Shown piece by piece: positions 8,414 to 17,319 of a stretch of 64,000 nt of DNA; position 1 is the stretch's first letter; every line of letters begins with the position of its first letter. The notes under the pieces are model-generated. The model ran no database searches. It saw only the letters and a list, made by a program, of their open reading frames with translations, and was not told where the DNA came from. This stretch comes from Caedibacter sp052030685 (lineage in GTDB: Bacteria > Pseudomonadota > Gammaproteobacteria > Francisellales > Francisellaceae), in assembly GCF_052030685.1 (NCBI RefSeq), contig NZ_JBQAJM010000004.1, positions 52,741 to 116,740 of the forward strand, read 5' to 3'. The translations under genes and the position numbers were made by a program.

Positions 8414-10429
8414 TTATAAACTTTCAACCGTTGTTTTATTTAGAAGCACTTTGGCTGTAGCAACAGCGTTTTGTGCTGTCAAACCAAATGCTTCATATAA
8501 TTTTTCAGCTGGTGCTGATTCACCAAAATGATTTAAACCAATCACATCCCCGCCTGCTTTTGGTAATAAACGATACCATAAATCACCTTGTGCTGCCTCC
8601 ATGACTACTGCAGGAATACTTTGTTTTATCACAGATTGTTGATATAAATCATCTTGTTGCATGAATTTTTCAACGCAAGGCATAGAGACAACATTTACAG
8701 CAACACCTTCTTTAGCCAATGCTTCTGCCGCATCACACATGATACTGACTTCAGAGCCTGTTGCAATCAAAGTAATCTCAGCGTGTTGTGTTTCTCTTAA
8801 TAGATAACCACCTTTTTTAACCAGTTGTGCTTGTGTGCTATTTGCCACCAAAGTGGGTAAATTCTGGCGAGAAAGCGCTAATAATGATGGTGTGCTTTGC
8901 TCTTCAACCGCACATTGCCACGCAATTGCTGTTTCAACGACATCCGCCGGACGCCATACATTTAAATTAGGCATTACCCGCAAGCTTGGTACGTGTTCAA
9001 TGGGTTGATGTGTTGGACCATCTTCGCCCAAACCAATTGAATCATGTGTCATCACATAAACCACTGGCTGCTTCATAATCGCACTCATACGAATGGCATT
9101 TCGTGCGTAATCACTAAACACCAAGAAAGTACCACCATACGGTCTAAAGCCACCATAAAGCGACATGCCATTCATCATTGCTGCCATGCCAAATTCACGC
9201 ACCCCATAGGATAGATAGTTTGCATGTTTTTCGTGATTATTAAGCCATTTGCTACCCGACCAGTTGGTTAAGTTAGAACCTGTTAAATCTGCTGAACCAC
9301 CAAACATATCGGGTAATACTTTGCAGATTTCTTCTAATGCCATCTGTGAGGCTTTGCGCGTTGCTACTGTTGGCTTGTCATTGAGTAACTTATTGATATA
9401 GTCATTAATCAATCCACCAAAGTCTTGAGGTAGGCTCTTGGTTAAACGTGCATTTAATTCGTTAAACTCATTAGGATACGCTTTTTGATATTGAACAAAC
9501 TGTTCATTCCAGCTATGTTCTAGCGTTGATCCTTTTTCAATGCCTGACCAATCTGCATAAATATCATTTGGAATCTCAAAAGGTGCATGATGCCAATCAA
9601 GCGCTTTGCGTGTATTGGCAATTTCTTCATCACCCAAAGGTGCGCCATGCACACTATGGCTACCTACTTTATTTGGTGAGCCTTGCCCAATCTTGGTTTT
9701 ACAACAGATCAATGTTGGCTTTGAGCTTTCAGCTTGCGCTTTGGTAATAGCGGCATCAATCGCATCAAAATCATGCCCATCGACATGGGTAATAACCTGC
9801 CAACCATAAGCTTCATAGCGCTTTGCAACATCTTCGGTGAACCACCCCTTAACATCACCATCGATCGAAATACTATTATCATCCCAGAAAGCGATTAATT
9901 TGCCTAATTTCAACGTACCTGCTAAGGAACTGACTTCATGTGACACACCTTCCATCAAACAGCCGTCACCCATAAACACATAGGTAAAATGATTGATAAT
10001 CTCATGTGCCGGTTGATTATAGCTATCGGCTAATAGCTTTTCTGCCAATGCCATACCAACAGCATTTGCAATACCTTGACCCAAAGGACCTGTTGTTGTT
10101 TCAATACCCGGTGCGTAACCATACTCGGGATGTCCAGGGGTTTTTGAGTGTAATTGTCTGAAATTCTTTAAGTCATCAATTGATAAATCATATCCCGTCA
10201 AATGCAATAAAGAATACAGCAACATCGAACCATGCCCATTTGACAATACAAAACGATCACGGTTAAGCCAATGTGGGTTTTTAGGGTTATGTTTTAGATA
10301 TTTACGCCACAGTACTGTTGCGATATCTGCCATGCCCATCGGCATACCCGGGTGTCCTGATTTTGCTTTCTGTACAGCGTCCATTGAGAGAAAACGAATA
10401 GCATTTGCAAGAGTTATGTTTGAATTCAT
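8414..10429 (-). CDS. tkt: Transketolase
   Basis: This thiamine-diphosphate enzyme moves two-carbon units in the pentose phosphate pathway and links it to glycolysis. From the ATG at 10429 (MNSNITLANAIRFLSMDAVQ) the protein is 671 residues, normal for bacterial transketolase. I prefer this to an ATG 45 bases upstream because family proteins begin here and GGAAGG lies just before it. Visible signatures are KSGHPGMPMG near residue 23, the ThDP/metal motif GDGCLMEGVSHE and the second-domain signature GLGEDGPTHQP. It heads the central-carbon cluster on the minus strand. Confidence 0.97.
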   Translation of the reverse strand: MNSNITLANAIRFLSMDAVQKAKSGHPGMPMGMADIATVLWRKYLKHNPKNPHWLNRDRFVLSNGHGSMLLYSLLHLTGYDLSIDDLKNFRQLHSKTPGHPEYGYAPGIETTTGPLGQGIANAVGMALAEKLLADSYNQPAHEIINHFTYVFMGDGCLMEGVSHEVSSLAGTLKLGKLIAFWDDNSISIDGDVKGWFTEDVAKRYEAYGWQVITHVDGHDFDAIDAAITKAQAESSKPTLICCKTKIGQGSPNKVGSHSVHGAPLGDEEIANTRKALDWHHAPFEIPNDIYADWSGIEKGSTLEHSWNEQFVQYQKAYPNEFNELNARLTKSLPQDFGGLINDYINKLLNDKPTVATRKASQMALEEICKVLPDMFGGSADLTGSNLTNWSGSKWLNNHEKHANYLSYGVREFGMAAMMNGMSLYGGFRPYGGTFLVFSDYARNAIRMSAIMKQPVVYVMTHDSIGLGEDGPTHQPIEHVPSLRVMPNLNVWRPADVVETAIAWQCAVEEQSTPSLLALSRQNLPTLVANSTQAQLVKKGGYLLRETQHAEITLIATGSEVSIMCDAAEALAKEGVAVNVVSMPCVEKFMQQDDLYQQSVIKQSIPAVVMEAAQGDLWYRLLPKAGGDVIGLNHFGESAPAEKLYEAFGLTAQNAVATAKVLLNKTTVESL

Positions 10430-10505
10430 CTGCCTTCCAAAATTTAATAATGTTTGCGGGCAAAAGTGTAACATAACTATTTGCTAGATGCAGTGCCTAC
10501 ATCGA

Positions 10506-11804
10506 TTAAATATGCTTCGCCATTGCGGTTAATCGCACATTATGTACACGCAGATAATCAACGCCTTTTTTCATCAAATCACGTGAAATCATTGCTGCCG
10601 CCAGATCCTTTTCAGCATTATCCTTACTTGCAACATATGGCATGACAGATGATTTACGTGAATGTCCGACGAGTATTTTAATGCCCAATGCTTCTTTAAT
10701 TTCAGCAATACCTTTAAGTAAGCATTGTGCTTGATGTGATGTTTTACCAAAGCCAATCCCAATATCAAAAATCAGCTTTTCTTTGCGCATGCCAGCATCT
10801 AAAAGCGTTTGTGTTTTCTCTTTAGCAAAAGCAATGACTTCAGACACGGGAGCATGATCAGTTGGTAGATACTGATCACCGGCAACACCTAATTGATGCA
10901 TAAAAATATAATCAACAGCTTTATCCTTGATTAAATCGGCAATCGCTTTTGCCTCAATTCCATAAATATCATTAATAATATTGACACAAGTATAATTTAG
11001 CGCCTTTGCTACCACCTCAGCATGATAGGTATCAATGCTGACCTTAAGATCAACAGGTAAAATTCGCGCATCAACCAGCACCTCAACAATCTCCAAATAA
11101 GGCTTTAACCTCTGCCAATAAACTTCCGCTGTTATTGGTTCTACACCCGGCTTGGTACTCTCAGCCCCTAAATCAATGACTTCAGCGCCTTCATTGACAA
11201 GCTCAATAATATATTGTTCAAATTGCTCAAGCGGCACTACCTGTTCACCTTGTTGCGAGAAAGAATCATTCGACAAATTAACAATTGCCATCATTTGACT
11301 ACCTGCTAAGGTAAAAGGTGCAATCTCAAGCATTGGCATTGTTTTTATATATTGATATAAACCACTTGTATACTGAGGATGATGCCAGTAAGGATAAACA
11401 TCCAACAAAGGTTTTAAGGCAAAGTTACGCTTAAGTAGTTCTTTATGCGGAATGGTTAAGTGCTCACTTTGATAGTTTAAATTTTCACAACATAAAATAT
11501 CGATATCGATTTCACGCGGCGACCAAAAAGCGTGCTCTGGATCGCGACCTATTGCTATTTCAATACTTTTTATTTCACTTAACAGCGCCTCAGGCTCTAG
11601 ATGTGTTTGCACCAAAACGGCTAAATTATAATAATCAATATCCCAGCTTGACGGTGCATTAGGTGGCAAAAGTGCTTTGGTCTGATAGATGGGGGAGACT
11701 TTTTGCACCCGACCAATATGCTTTGCAATCAAATCAACCGCTTGACGCAAATTTGATAACTTACGCCCAACATTGCTACCTAGCCCCAAGACTACTTCGC
11801 ACAT
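10506..11804 (-). CDS. folKP: Bifunctional HPPK/DHPS (folK-folP fusion)
   Basis: This 432-residue protein has two folate-pathway enzymes in one chain. The N-terminal part (about 1-160) is 6-hydroxymethyl-7,8-dihydropterin pyrophosphokinase: VVLGLGSNVG at the start, and the FWSPREIDIDIL metal-binding stretch. The C-terminal part (about 170-432) is dihydropteroate synthase, with the MAIVNLSNDSFS strand, VIDLGAESTKPG, and FDIGIGFGKT later. The chain therefore attaches pyrophosphate and then p-aminobenzoate. The same fusion is known in Francisella. I chose the ATG at 11804, which has GGAG six bases upstream, over one 15 bases earlier. It overlaps the end of folB by 13 bases, so translation is probably coupled. 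Confidence 0.93.
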   Translation of the reverse strand: MCEVVLGLGSNVGRKLSNLRQAVDLIAKHIGRVQKVSPIYQTKALLPPNAPSSWDIDYYNLAVLVQTHLEPEALLSEIKSIEIAIGRDPEHAFWSPREIDIDILCCENLNYQSEHLTIPHKELLKRNFALKPLLDVYPYWHHPQYTSGLYQYIKTMPMLEIAPFTLAGSQMMAIVNLSNDSFSQQGEQVVPLEQFEQYIIELVNEGAEVIDLGAESTKPGVEPITAEVYWQRLKPYLEIVEVLVDARILPVDLKVSIDTYHAEVVAKALNYTCVNIINDIYGIEAKAIADLIKDKAVDYIFMHQLGVAGDQYLPTDHAPVSEVIAFAKEKTQTLLDAGMRKEKLIFDIGIGFGKTSHQAQCLLKGIAEIKEALGIKILVGHSRKSSVMPYVASKDNAEKDLAAAMISRDLMKKGVDYLRVHNVRLTAMAKHI

Positions 11805-12157
11805 ATATGCTCCACACAAAAGCTTGCCAATGCCACATTATCTAGCGGCGGCTTTTTATGTAGCTCAAGATAAATATCTACTTTATACGCTTCAAGCATC
11901 TCTGTTAGCACATCAAGCAACGATTGCGCTAAATGCTCGATTAATTGATAGCGCTTTTGCCGTGCTGTTTTCAATAACAATTCATTAAGTGTCGCATAGC
12001 AAATTGTCTCATTAAGATCATCACTAAGACACCCTTTTGGTGCTTTGTGATAGCTAATAATCAAATCCAGTTTAACTTGTTGTAGTTGCGCTTGCTCAAA
12101 ATCATAGACACCAAGATAAACGTCCAAGACGACTTCCGTTAGTTTCAGTTTATACAT
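11792..12157 (-). CDS. folB: Dihydroneopterin aldolase
   Basis: This small (121-residue) FolB-family enzyme makes 6-hydroxymethyl-dihydropterin, the substrate of the next gene product. Recognisable stretches are LTEVVLDVYLGVYDFEQ at the N-terminus, the QLIEHLAQSLLDVL helix and a C-terminal VDIYLELHKKPPLDNV strand, as in FolB proteins. ATG 12157 is preferred over a GTG three codons upstream because GGGTGG lies about 5 bases before the ATG. It overlaps folKP, giving a compact folB-folKP operon that catalyses three consecutive steps. Confidence 0.92.
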   Translation of the reverse strand: MYKLKLTEVVLDVYLGVYDFEQAQLQQVKLDLIISYHKAPKGCLSDDLNETICYATLNELLLKTARQKRYQLIEHLAQSLLDVLTEMLEAYKVDIYLELHKKPPLDNVALASFCVEHICAK

Positions 12158-12233
12158 ATATACCACCCAAAAACATCCAAAGCATCAAAAACCTCTTCGA
12201 CACAACACCGTAAAATAATTTACAAACGGTATG

Positions 12234-12351
12234 TAATAATTCAAAAATAAGTTGAGCTTCAATTACTCCCCTCACCCGTACAGCTTAAGCTGTGCGACCT
12301 CTCCCACAAGGGGAGAGGTATTCGCTGACGTAACTTATTTTTGATTCATTA
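12234..12351 (+). repeat. Family A palindromic repeat, copy A1
   Basis: This is a full-length copy of about 118 bp. It has long terminal inverted repeats (TAATAATTCAAAAATAAGTT at the left; the right end reads AACTTATTTTTGATTCATTA). Inside are CCCCTCACCC, the palindromic CAGCTTAAGCTG and CCTCTCCC...GGGAGAGG. It lies in the divergent promoter region between folB and dacB. The remaining bases between the genes show no further gene. Confidence 0.85.
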
Positions 12352-12442
12352 CTATATGCCAGTTCAGTGATGACATTTGCTTCCAAAAGTTGGTATTATC
12401 AACGACATCGTTAAAAATCGATAGTTTTAAATAGCGTTCATT

Positions 12443-13855
12443 GTGAAAAAATTTATTTTACTACTTAGTTGTGCCTTAATCAGCACCATTACATTTGCGC
12501 ATGCTTCCGTGCGCAGCGAAATCCAGTCACTTGTTAAGATGTACCGCTTATCCGACGCCTCTATCGGCATTGCCGTTGAGCGTGTTAACTCTGGAAAGCT
12601 GCTTTATCAATATGCCAAAGATAGACCCTTTACACCGGCAAGTAACAACAAAGTTTTTACAGCAATTGCGGCGTTAACGGCACTGCCTAAAAACTTCCAA
12701 TTTACAACATCTGTTTTCTACAAAAAATCACAATATAACAATGGTACTTTAAATGGCAACTTGTACATCGAGTTCACAGGAGACCCAAGTCTTACCGGTG
12801 CGACTTTATATAACCTGATCTCGCAAACCAAACAACATGGTATCAAACGTGTTAATGGTGATATTGTTTTAATCGCTAACCACTTTACCGGAGATTATGT
12901 ACCTAATGGCTGGTCTAAAAATGATACGCCCTACTGTTTTGCAGCCCCAGCTTCTAGTTTAAATATGAATAAAAACTGCGTTGTAATCAAACTTATCAAC
13001 ACTAGCGGCACGAATACCAAAGTCAAAAAAATTGCTAATACCAGCAATATTACGATTAACAACACAACTCGCTTAGCAACAGCTAAAAATCGTGGCAAAT
13101 GTAAGTTCGATATAGATATGACTCGAAATAATGTCCTTAATCTTTCGGGCTGCATTCCGGCGAAAGCTGAGACTTATCTTAGTCTTGCGATTGCAAATCC
13201 GGCCCTGAAAACAAAAGATACGATTAATGACTTTATCTCACAAATTGGTATTAAACACCGTGGCAATACTTTATTTGGCAACTTGCCTAGTAAATCAAGC
13301 TTAATTGAAGTTGCCAGTGTTTCATCTGACTCTATCGACACTTTGCTTACCCATATGCTCTTAAAGTCTGATAACCTCTATGCCGAGAGCTTTATGCGCA
13401 CAGTGGGTTATAAACAGGCCGGTCACGGCAGCAACAATGTTGGTACCAAAGCGGTTGAATCACTGATTCGCAAAACGTATAAGGTGGATACTGATGGGTT
13501 GCATATGGAGGATGGTTCAGGCCTTTCTAAGCTTGATTCGGTAACGCCTCAGTTTATGGTGAGCTTATTAACCAATGTCTATAATAGCAGCATTGGCAAG
13601 CGTTTATACAGCGCACTACCCAGCTCTGGTGAAGATGGGACATTGGCATATCGCATGGGCGGAAAATTGCAAGGTCGTGTTCATGCCAAAACTGGCACAT
13701 TAGCTGGTGTTTCGACACTTTCAGGTTATCTGTTAACAAAACACAACCATCTATTGAGTTTTTCCATTATGCTAAATGATCTGACACGATCTCAACGCAT
13801 TAAAGCACGCATGCTTGAGGATGGTATTATTAAAATTTTTTATGAGAACCTTTAA
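12443..13855 (+). CDS. dacB: D-alanyl-D-alanine carboxypeptidase/endopeptidase, PBP4 (S13) family
   Basis: This 470-residue periplasmic penicillin-binding protein trims peptidoglycan stem peptides and cross-links. A signal peptide covers about 1-21 (ISTITFAHA). The serine-hydrolase triad motifs of family S13 are all present: SNNK at 67-70 (Ser67 nucleophile), SDN in KSDNLYAES, and KTG in HAKTGTLAG near the C-terminus. The long insert between the first two motifs is normal for PBP4. The start codon is GTG at 12443 with a weak ribosome site. It is a single gene facing away from folB. Confidence 0.93.
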   Translation: MKKFILLLSCALISTITFAHASVRSEIQSLVKMYRLSDASIGIAVERVNSGKLLYQYAKDRPFTPASNNKVFTAIAALTALPKNFQFTTSVFYKKSQYNNGTLNGNLYIEFTGDPSLTGATLYNLISQTKQHGIKRVNGDIVLIANHFTGDYVPNGWSKNDTPYCFAAPASSLNMNKNCVVIKLINTSGTNTKVKKIANTSNITINNTTRLATAKNRGKCKFDIDMTRNNVLNLSGCIPAKAETYLSLAIANPALKTKDTINDFISQIGIKHRGNTLFGNLPSKSSLIEVASVSSDSIDTLLTHMLLKSDNLYAESFMRTVGYKQAGHGSNNVGTKAVESLIRKTYKVDTDGLHMEDGSGLSKLDSVTPQFMVSLLTNVYNSSIGKRLYSALPSSGEDGTLAYRMGGKLQGRVHAKTGTLAGVSTLSGYLLTKHNHLLSFSIMLNDLTRSQRIKARMLEDGIIKIFYENL

Positions 13856-13970
13856 AAGATATTTAAAAACGCGGTAATCATTCCGGCATTAAATAAATCA
13901 CCAATTCCATTTACAATTACAGGGAATGTTTTACCATAGCCTTCTTAATTTTTGAATAAATAGAACACCA

Positions 13971-14948
13971 ATGACACAACAACTCAATCGCACACTTTGT
14001 ATCGCACCAATGATTGATTGGACAGATCGGCATTATCGTTATTTAATGCGTTTAATTACCAAACAAACAATGCTTTACACAGAGATGATTACAGCTAATG
14101 CGATCATTCATGGACCACGTGCGCGTTTATTGCAGTACTCGCCAGAGGAAAATCCACTGACATTGCAATTAGGTGGCAACAATCCAAATGATCTCATATT
14201 TTGCGCTAAGCTTGCTGAAGACTTAGGTTATAGCGAAATCAATTTGAATGTTGGCTGCCCAAGTGATCGCGTCTCACGTGGTGATTTTGGACTATCCTTG
14301 ATGTATAAACCTGAGCTCGTTGCCGAGTGTGTTAATGCCTTAAAACACGCGGTTAATATCCCTATTTCAGTAAAGTGTCGCATCGGTGTTGACGATAAAG
14401 ATAGCTTTGAAGAACTCATTTACTTTATCCAAGGCATTGTCGATGCTAAGGCTGATTTTATTTGTATTCATGCGCGCAAAGGCTGGCTAAATGGCTTAAG
14501 CCCCAAAGAAAATCGCACGATCCCGCCTTTACAATATGACACCGTTTATCAAATCAAAAAATCATTCCCCAATCAGTTAATGGGCATTAACGGTGGCATA
14601 ACAACCCTAGATGACATCAACCAACATCTACAACATGTCGATAGTGTGATGATTGGGCGCGAAGCTTACCACAACCCGATGTTATTTAAAGATGTTGATC
14701 AGCTTTTTTATAACGAACCAAGCCATGAGCTTACGCCTTTTGACGTTGCTGAGCATTTAATTCCCTATATTGAAGAAGAGCTAAAAGCGCCTGATCGCAA
14801 GCTTAATCATATTACTCGTCACACACTTAATCTATTTAACGGCTACCCTAACGCACGTCTTTATCGCCGATTTTTAAGTGAAAATGCTACTCGCCCCGAA
14901 GCAGGCGTTCACACTTTTAAAGAAGCATTAAGCTATGTCAAAGATTAA
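13971..14948 (+). CDS. dusA: tRNA-dihydrouridine synthase A
   Basis: This 325-residue FMN flavoprotein reduces uridine to dihydrouridine at positions 20/20a of the tRNA D-loop. The N-terminus CIAPMIDWTDRHYRYLMRL and TEMITANAIIHG are distinctive for DusA rather than DusB or DusC. The catalytic cysteine is in NLNVGCPSDRV (Cys96). The later IHARKGWLNGLSPKENR and GINGGI motifs fit FMN and tRNA binding. It is probably monocistronic, since a repeat lies after it and no gene is close before it. Confidence 0.95.
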   Translation: MTQQLNRTLCIAPMIDWTDRHYRYLMRLITKQTMLYTEMITANAIIHGPRARLLQYSPEENPLTLQLGGNNPNDLIFCAKLAEDLGYSEINLNVGCPSDRVSRGDFGLSLMYKPELVAECVNALKHAVNIPISVKCRIGVDDKDSFEELIYFIQGIVDAKADFICIHARKGWLNGLSPKENRTIPPLQYDTVYQIKKSFPNQLMGINGGITTLDDINQHLQHVDSVMIGREAYHNPMLFKDVDQLFYNEPSHELTPFDVAEHLIPYIEEELKAPDRKLNHITRHTLNLFNGYPNARLYRRFLSENATRPEAGVHTFKEALSYVKD

Positions 14949-14953
14949 ACATT

Positions 14954-15147
14954 ATAAGGGTATCTGTACACACTGACAGAATAGGCTTTGCAGCGAACTT
15001 AAACCTACCATCCCTGATAAAATGGATTGCCACGCATCCATGCTCGCAATGACACGCTTGATTTGTCATCCTGAGCCGAGATGGCGTGAGGATCTAATGC
15101 AAAGCTGCCATGGGTGGTTAGTGATCCTCCTAAAGGTAGTACCATTA
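14954..15147 (-). repeat. Family C repeat, copy C1 (about 190 bp)
   Basis: This block matches 19349-19550 in inverted orientation. Shared stretches include ATGGATTGCCACGCATCCAT, GCTCGCAATGACA and a GATGGCGTGAGGATC segment. The right end CCATTA keeps the terminal inverted repeat; the left end is degenerate. It sits between dusA and purM. The bases after it up to 15241 hold only the presumed purM promoter (TATACT near 15201). Confidence 0.8.
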
Positions 15148-15241
15148 ATTTATACAGGATTACACAGCAAAAAACCCTGTAAAATGAATCATGATCAGTA
15201 TATACTTTGCCCACTGCAGCGGTTAACAGTTACGCATAGTC

Positions 15242-16288
15242 ATGAGTGATCAATCATTAAGTTATCAAGATGCTGGAGTGAGCATCGATGAAGGCAACCT
15301 GCTTGTCGAGAAAATCAAACCGTTAGCTAAATCCACCATGCGCAAAGAAGTATTAGGCGGCTTAGGTGGTTTTGGCGCTTTGTTTGAAATCCCCTTGGAT
15401 CGTTATAAAAATCCCGTGTTAGTCTCAGGTACTGACGGTGTGGGCACCAAGTTAAAACTTGCTTTTGAATTAAACGATCATAGCACCATTGGTATTGATT
15501 TGGTTGCAATGTGTGTTAACGATCTAATTGTTGGTGGCGCTGAGCCATTATTTTTCCTTGATTATTATGCCACAGGTAAGCTTGATGCTCATCAAGCAGC
15601 TGATGTAATATCCGGCATTGCTGAGGGTTGTCGCCAATCAGGTGCTGCTCTTGTCGGCGGGGAGACCGCTGAGATGCCTGGCATGTACCAAGGTGAAGAA
15701 TATGATCTTGCAGGCTTCTGTGTTGGCATTGTTGAAAAAGATAAAATCATTTCAAGTGACAAGGTCAAAGCAGACGATGCCTTAATTGCAATTGCTTCAT
15801 CAGGGGTGCACTCCAATGGTTACTCATTGGTGCGTAAGGTCATTGAACATGTTAATGCTGACTTAAATATGCCTTTTCAACAAAGCACCTTAGGCGAAAC
15901 GTTATTAACGCCAACGCGCATTTATGTCAAAACGATCTTAAAACTACTTGAGCAATATGATATTCATGCGATAAGCCATATTACAGGTGGCGGTTTTACT
16001 GAGAATATTCCACGCGTATTGCCGGATTTCACTTGTGCAAATATCAACTTAGACAGTTGGCAATTTCCTGCAATTTTCCAGTGGTTGCAACAAAATGGCA
16101 ATATTAGCCAAAGCGAGATGCTTAAAACATTTAACTGTGGTGCAGGCATTGTAATGGCAGTAGCACAAAGTGATAAAAAGGCGATGCTTGAAACACTTAA
16201 AGCACTTGGTGAAACTGCTTGGGAAATTGGTCACTTAAGCCAATCGCAGCAACAACAAGCGCATGTTAGCTACTTCCATGGCAAATAA
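15242..16288 (+). CDS. purM: Phosphoribosylformylglycinamidine cyclo-ligase (AIR synthetase)
   Basis: This 348-residue ATP-dependent enzyme closes the imidazole ring in purine synthesis, making 5-aminoimidazole ribonucleotide. It shows LSYQDAGVSIDEGN at the start, GTDGVGTKLKLAFE, the DLVAMCVNDLIVGGAEPLFFLDYYA signature, GGETAEMPGMY and HITGGGFTENIPRVLP. All are characteristic of PurM, and length is normal. Its end overlaps purN, so the pair is translated together, as in many gammaproteobacteria. Confidence 0.97.
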   Translation: MSDQSLSYQDAGVSIDEGNLLVEKIKPLAKSTMRKEVLGGLGGFGALFEIPLDRYKNPVLVSGTDGVGTKLKLAFELNDHSTIGIDLVAMCVNDLIVGGAEPLFFLDYYATGKLDAHQAADVISGIAEGCRQSGAALVGGETAEMPGMYQGEEYDLAGFCVGIVEKDKIISSDKVKADDALIAIASSGVHSNGYSLVRKVIEHVNADLNMPFQQSTLGETLLTPTRIYVKTILKLLEQYDIHAISHITGGGFTENIPRVLPDFTCANINLDSWQFPAIFQWLQQNGNISQSEMLKTFNCGAGIVMAVAQSDKKAMLETLKALGETAWEIGHLSQSQQQQAHVSYFHGK

Positions 16289-16895
16289 ATCGATATTTAA
16301 ACTTGTGGTTCTATCGTCAGGATATGGCTCAAATCTGCAAGCGATCATTGATCAGCTACATAATGAAGATGATATAAAGATCAGTGCGATCATTTCTGAT
16401 AAGGCATCTGAGTCCATCACACGCGCACTTAATCACAATATTCCCTGCTTATATTTACCTAGGCAAAAACAACAAACCCGAGAGGAATATGATCAGCTAC
16501 TCTCTGAGCTACTTAAACCATTTCATCCTGACTTGATCATTTTAGCTGGATTTATGCGTATTCTATCACCTGACTTTATCCAGAAATTTCCACAGCAAAT
16601 CATCAATATCCACCCATCACTACTGCCTAAATACAAAGGCTTAAATACCCATCAACGCGTGATCGATGCCAAAGACACAATCCACGGCACCACGATACAC
16701 TACGTTGATGAACACTTGGATAGTGGTAAAATCATCGCGCAAAAACGCATTGATGTTTTACCCTTTGACACCGCTGAAACGCTAGAGCAAGCCATCAAAT
16801 CACTTGAACATGTTTTTTATCCAGCAACCATTCACAAGCTTGCAACAAAAATGCGTAATAACGCTAGCCTAACGCCCGAAAATAACCATAACTAA
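16278..16895 (+). CDS. purN: Phosphoribosylglycinamide formyltransferase
   Basis: This is the 10-formyl-THF dependent GAR transformylase of purine synthesis. With the ATG at 16278 it has 205 residues and starts MANKSIFKLVVLSSGYGSNL, close to the family pattern. An ATG at 16263 would add five residues, and neither has a clear ribosome site. The catalytic region NIHPSLLPKYKG (Asn-His pair), GTTIHYVDEHLDSGKII (active-site Asp) and ILAGFMRILSPDF are all intact. It overlaps purM by 11 bases. Downstream is a family A repeat, not an obvious terminator. Confidence 0.95.
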   Translation: MANKSIFKLVVLSSGYGSNLQAIIDQLHNEDDIKISAIISDKASESITRALNHNIPCLYLPRQKQQTREEYDQLLSELLKPFHPDLIILAGFMRILSPDFIQKFPQQIINIHPSLLPKYKGLNTHQRVIDAKDTIHGTTIHYVDEHLDSGKIIAQKRIDVLPFDTAETLEQAIKSLEHVFYPATIHKLATKMRNNASLTPENNHN

Positions 16896-16905
16896 ATCGA
16901 CTTAG

Positions 16906-17021
16906 TAATAAATCAAGAATAAGTTGCGCTAACTAATACCTCTGCCCTTGTGGGAGAGGTCGTGCTGCTTAAGCTGTGCGGGTGAGGGGAAATTGAAACT
17001 CAACTTATTTGTGCATTATTA
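16906..17021 (-). repeat. Family A palindromic repeat, copy A2
   Basis: This full-length copy is in reverse orientation: AATAAGTTG at the left, GGGAGAGGT, CTTAAGCTG, GGGTGAGGGG and CAACTTATT at the right. It lies directly after purN. The following 17022-17319 is non-coding in all frames as far as I can see, and I recognise nothing in it beyond a weak inverted repeat around 17240-17275. Confidence 0.8.
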
Positions 17022-17319
17022 CTTACCGCAGATATTAGACATAAATGTAAAAGGTCTATCGCTAAAAATAAAAATCTCTTATACATCAATAAAGCTTATT
17101 ATTTAACTGGAATATCCTTAAGAGGGTTTTAACATCCTTGTGATCAACTCTTAGTAACAAAGGGGAGGGAGTGTTATTGAGCCGTAGCGTCCTGCCACGA
17201 AAGTTATTCTCTCAAATACTCTGGCTGCAAGATAGAGGAGATCTCTGAAATTTATTTAAGAAATCTCTGCTTTTATATGGCGAATATCTCACAAGGTCAT
17301 AATGCGGTCTTATATGAAA

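Noticed and set aside
15161..15241. Purine riboswitch or PurR operator upstream of purM.
   Set aside because: No conserved riboswitch core or ACGCAAACGTTTGCGT-like operator is visible; only a possible -10 (TATACT).
17022..17319. Possible small RNA or gene between repeat A2 and the desulfurase-like gene.
   Set aside because: Only a weak inverted repeat is visible; no promoter, no U-tract and no open frame of note.
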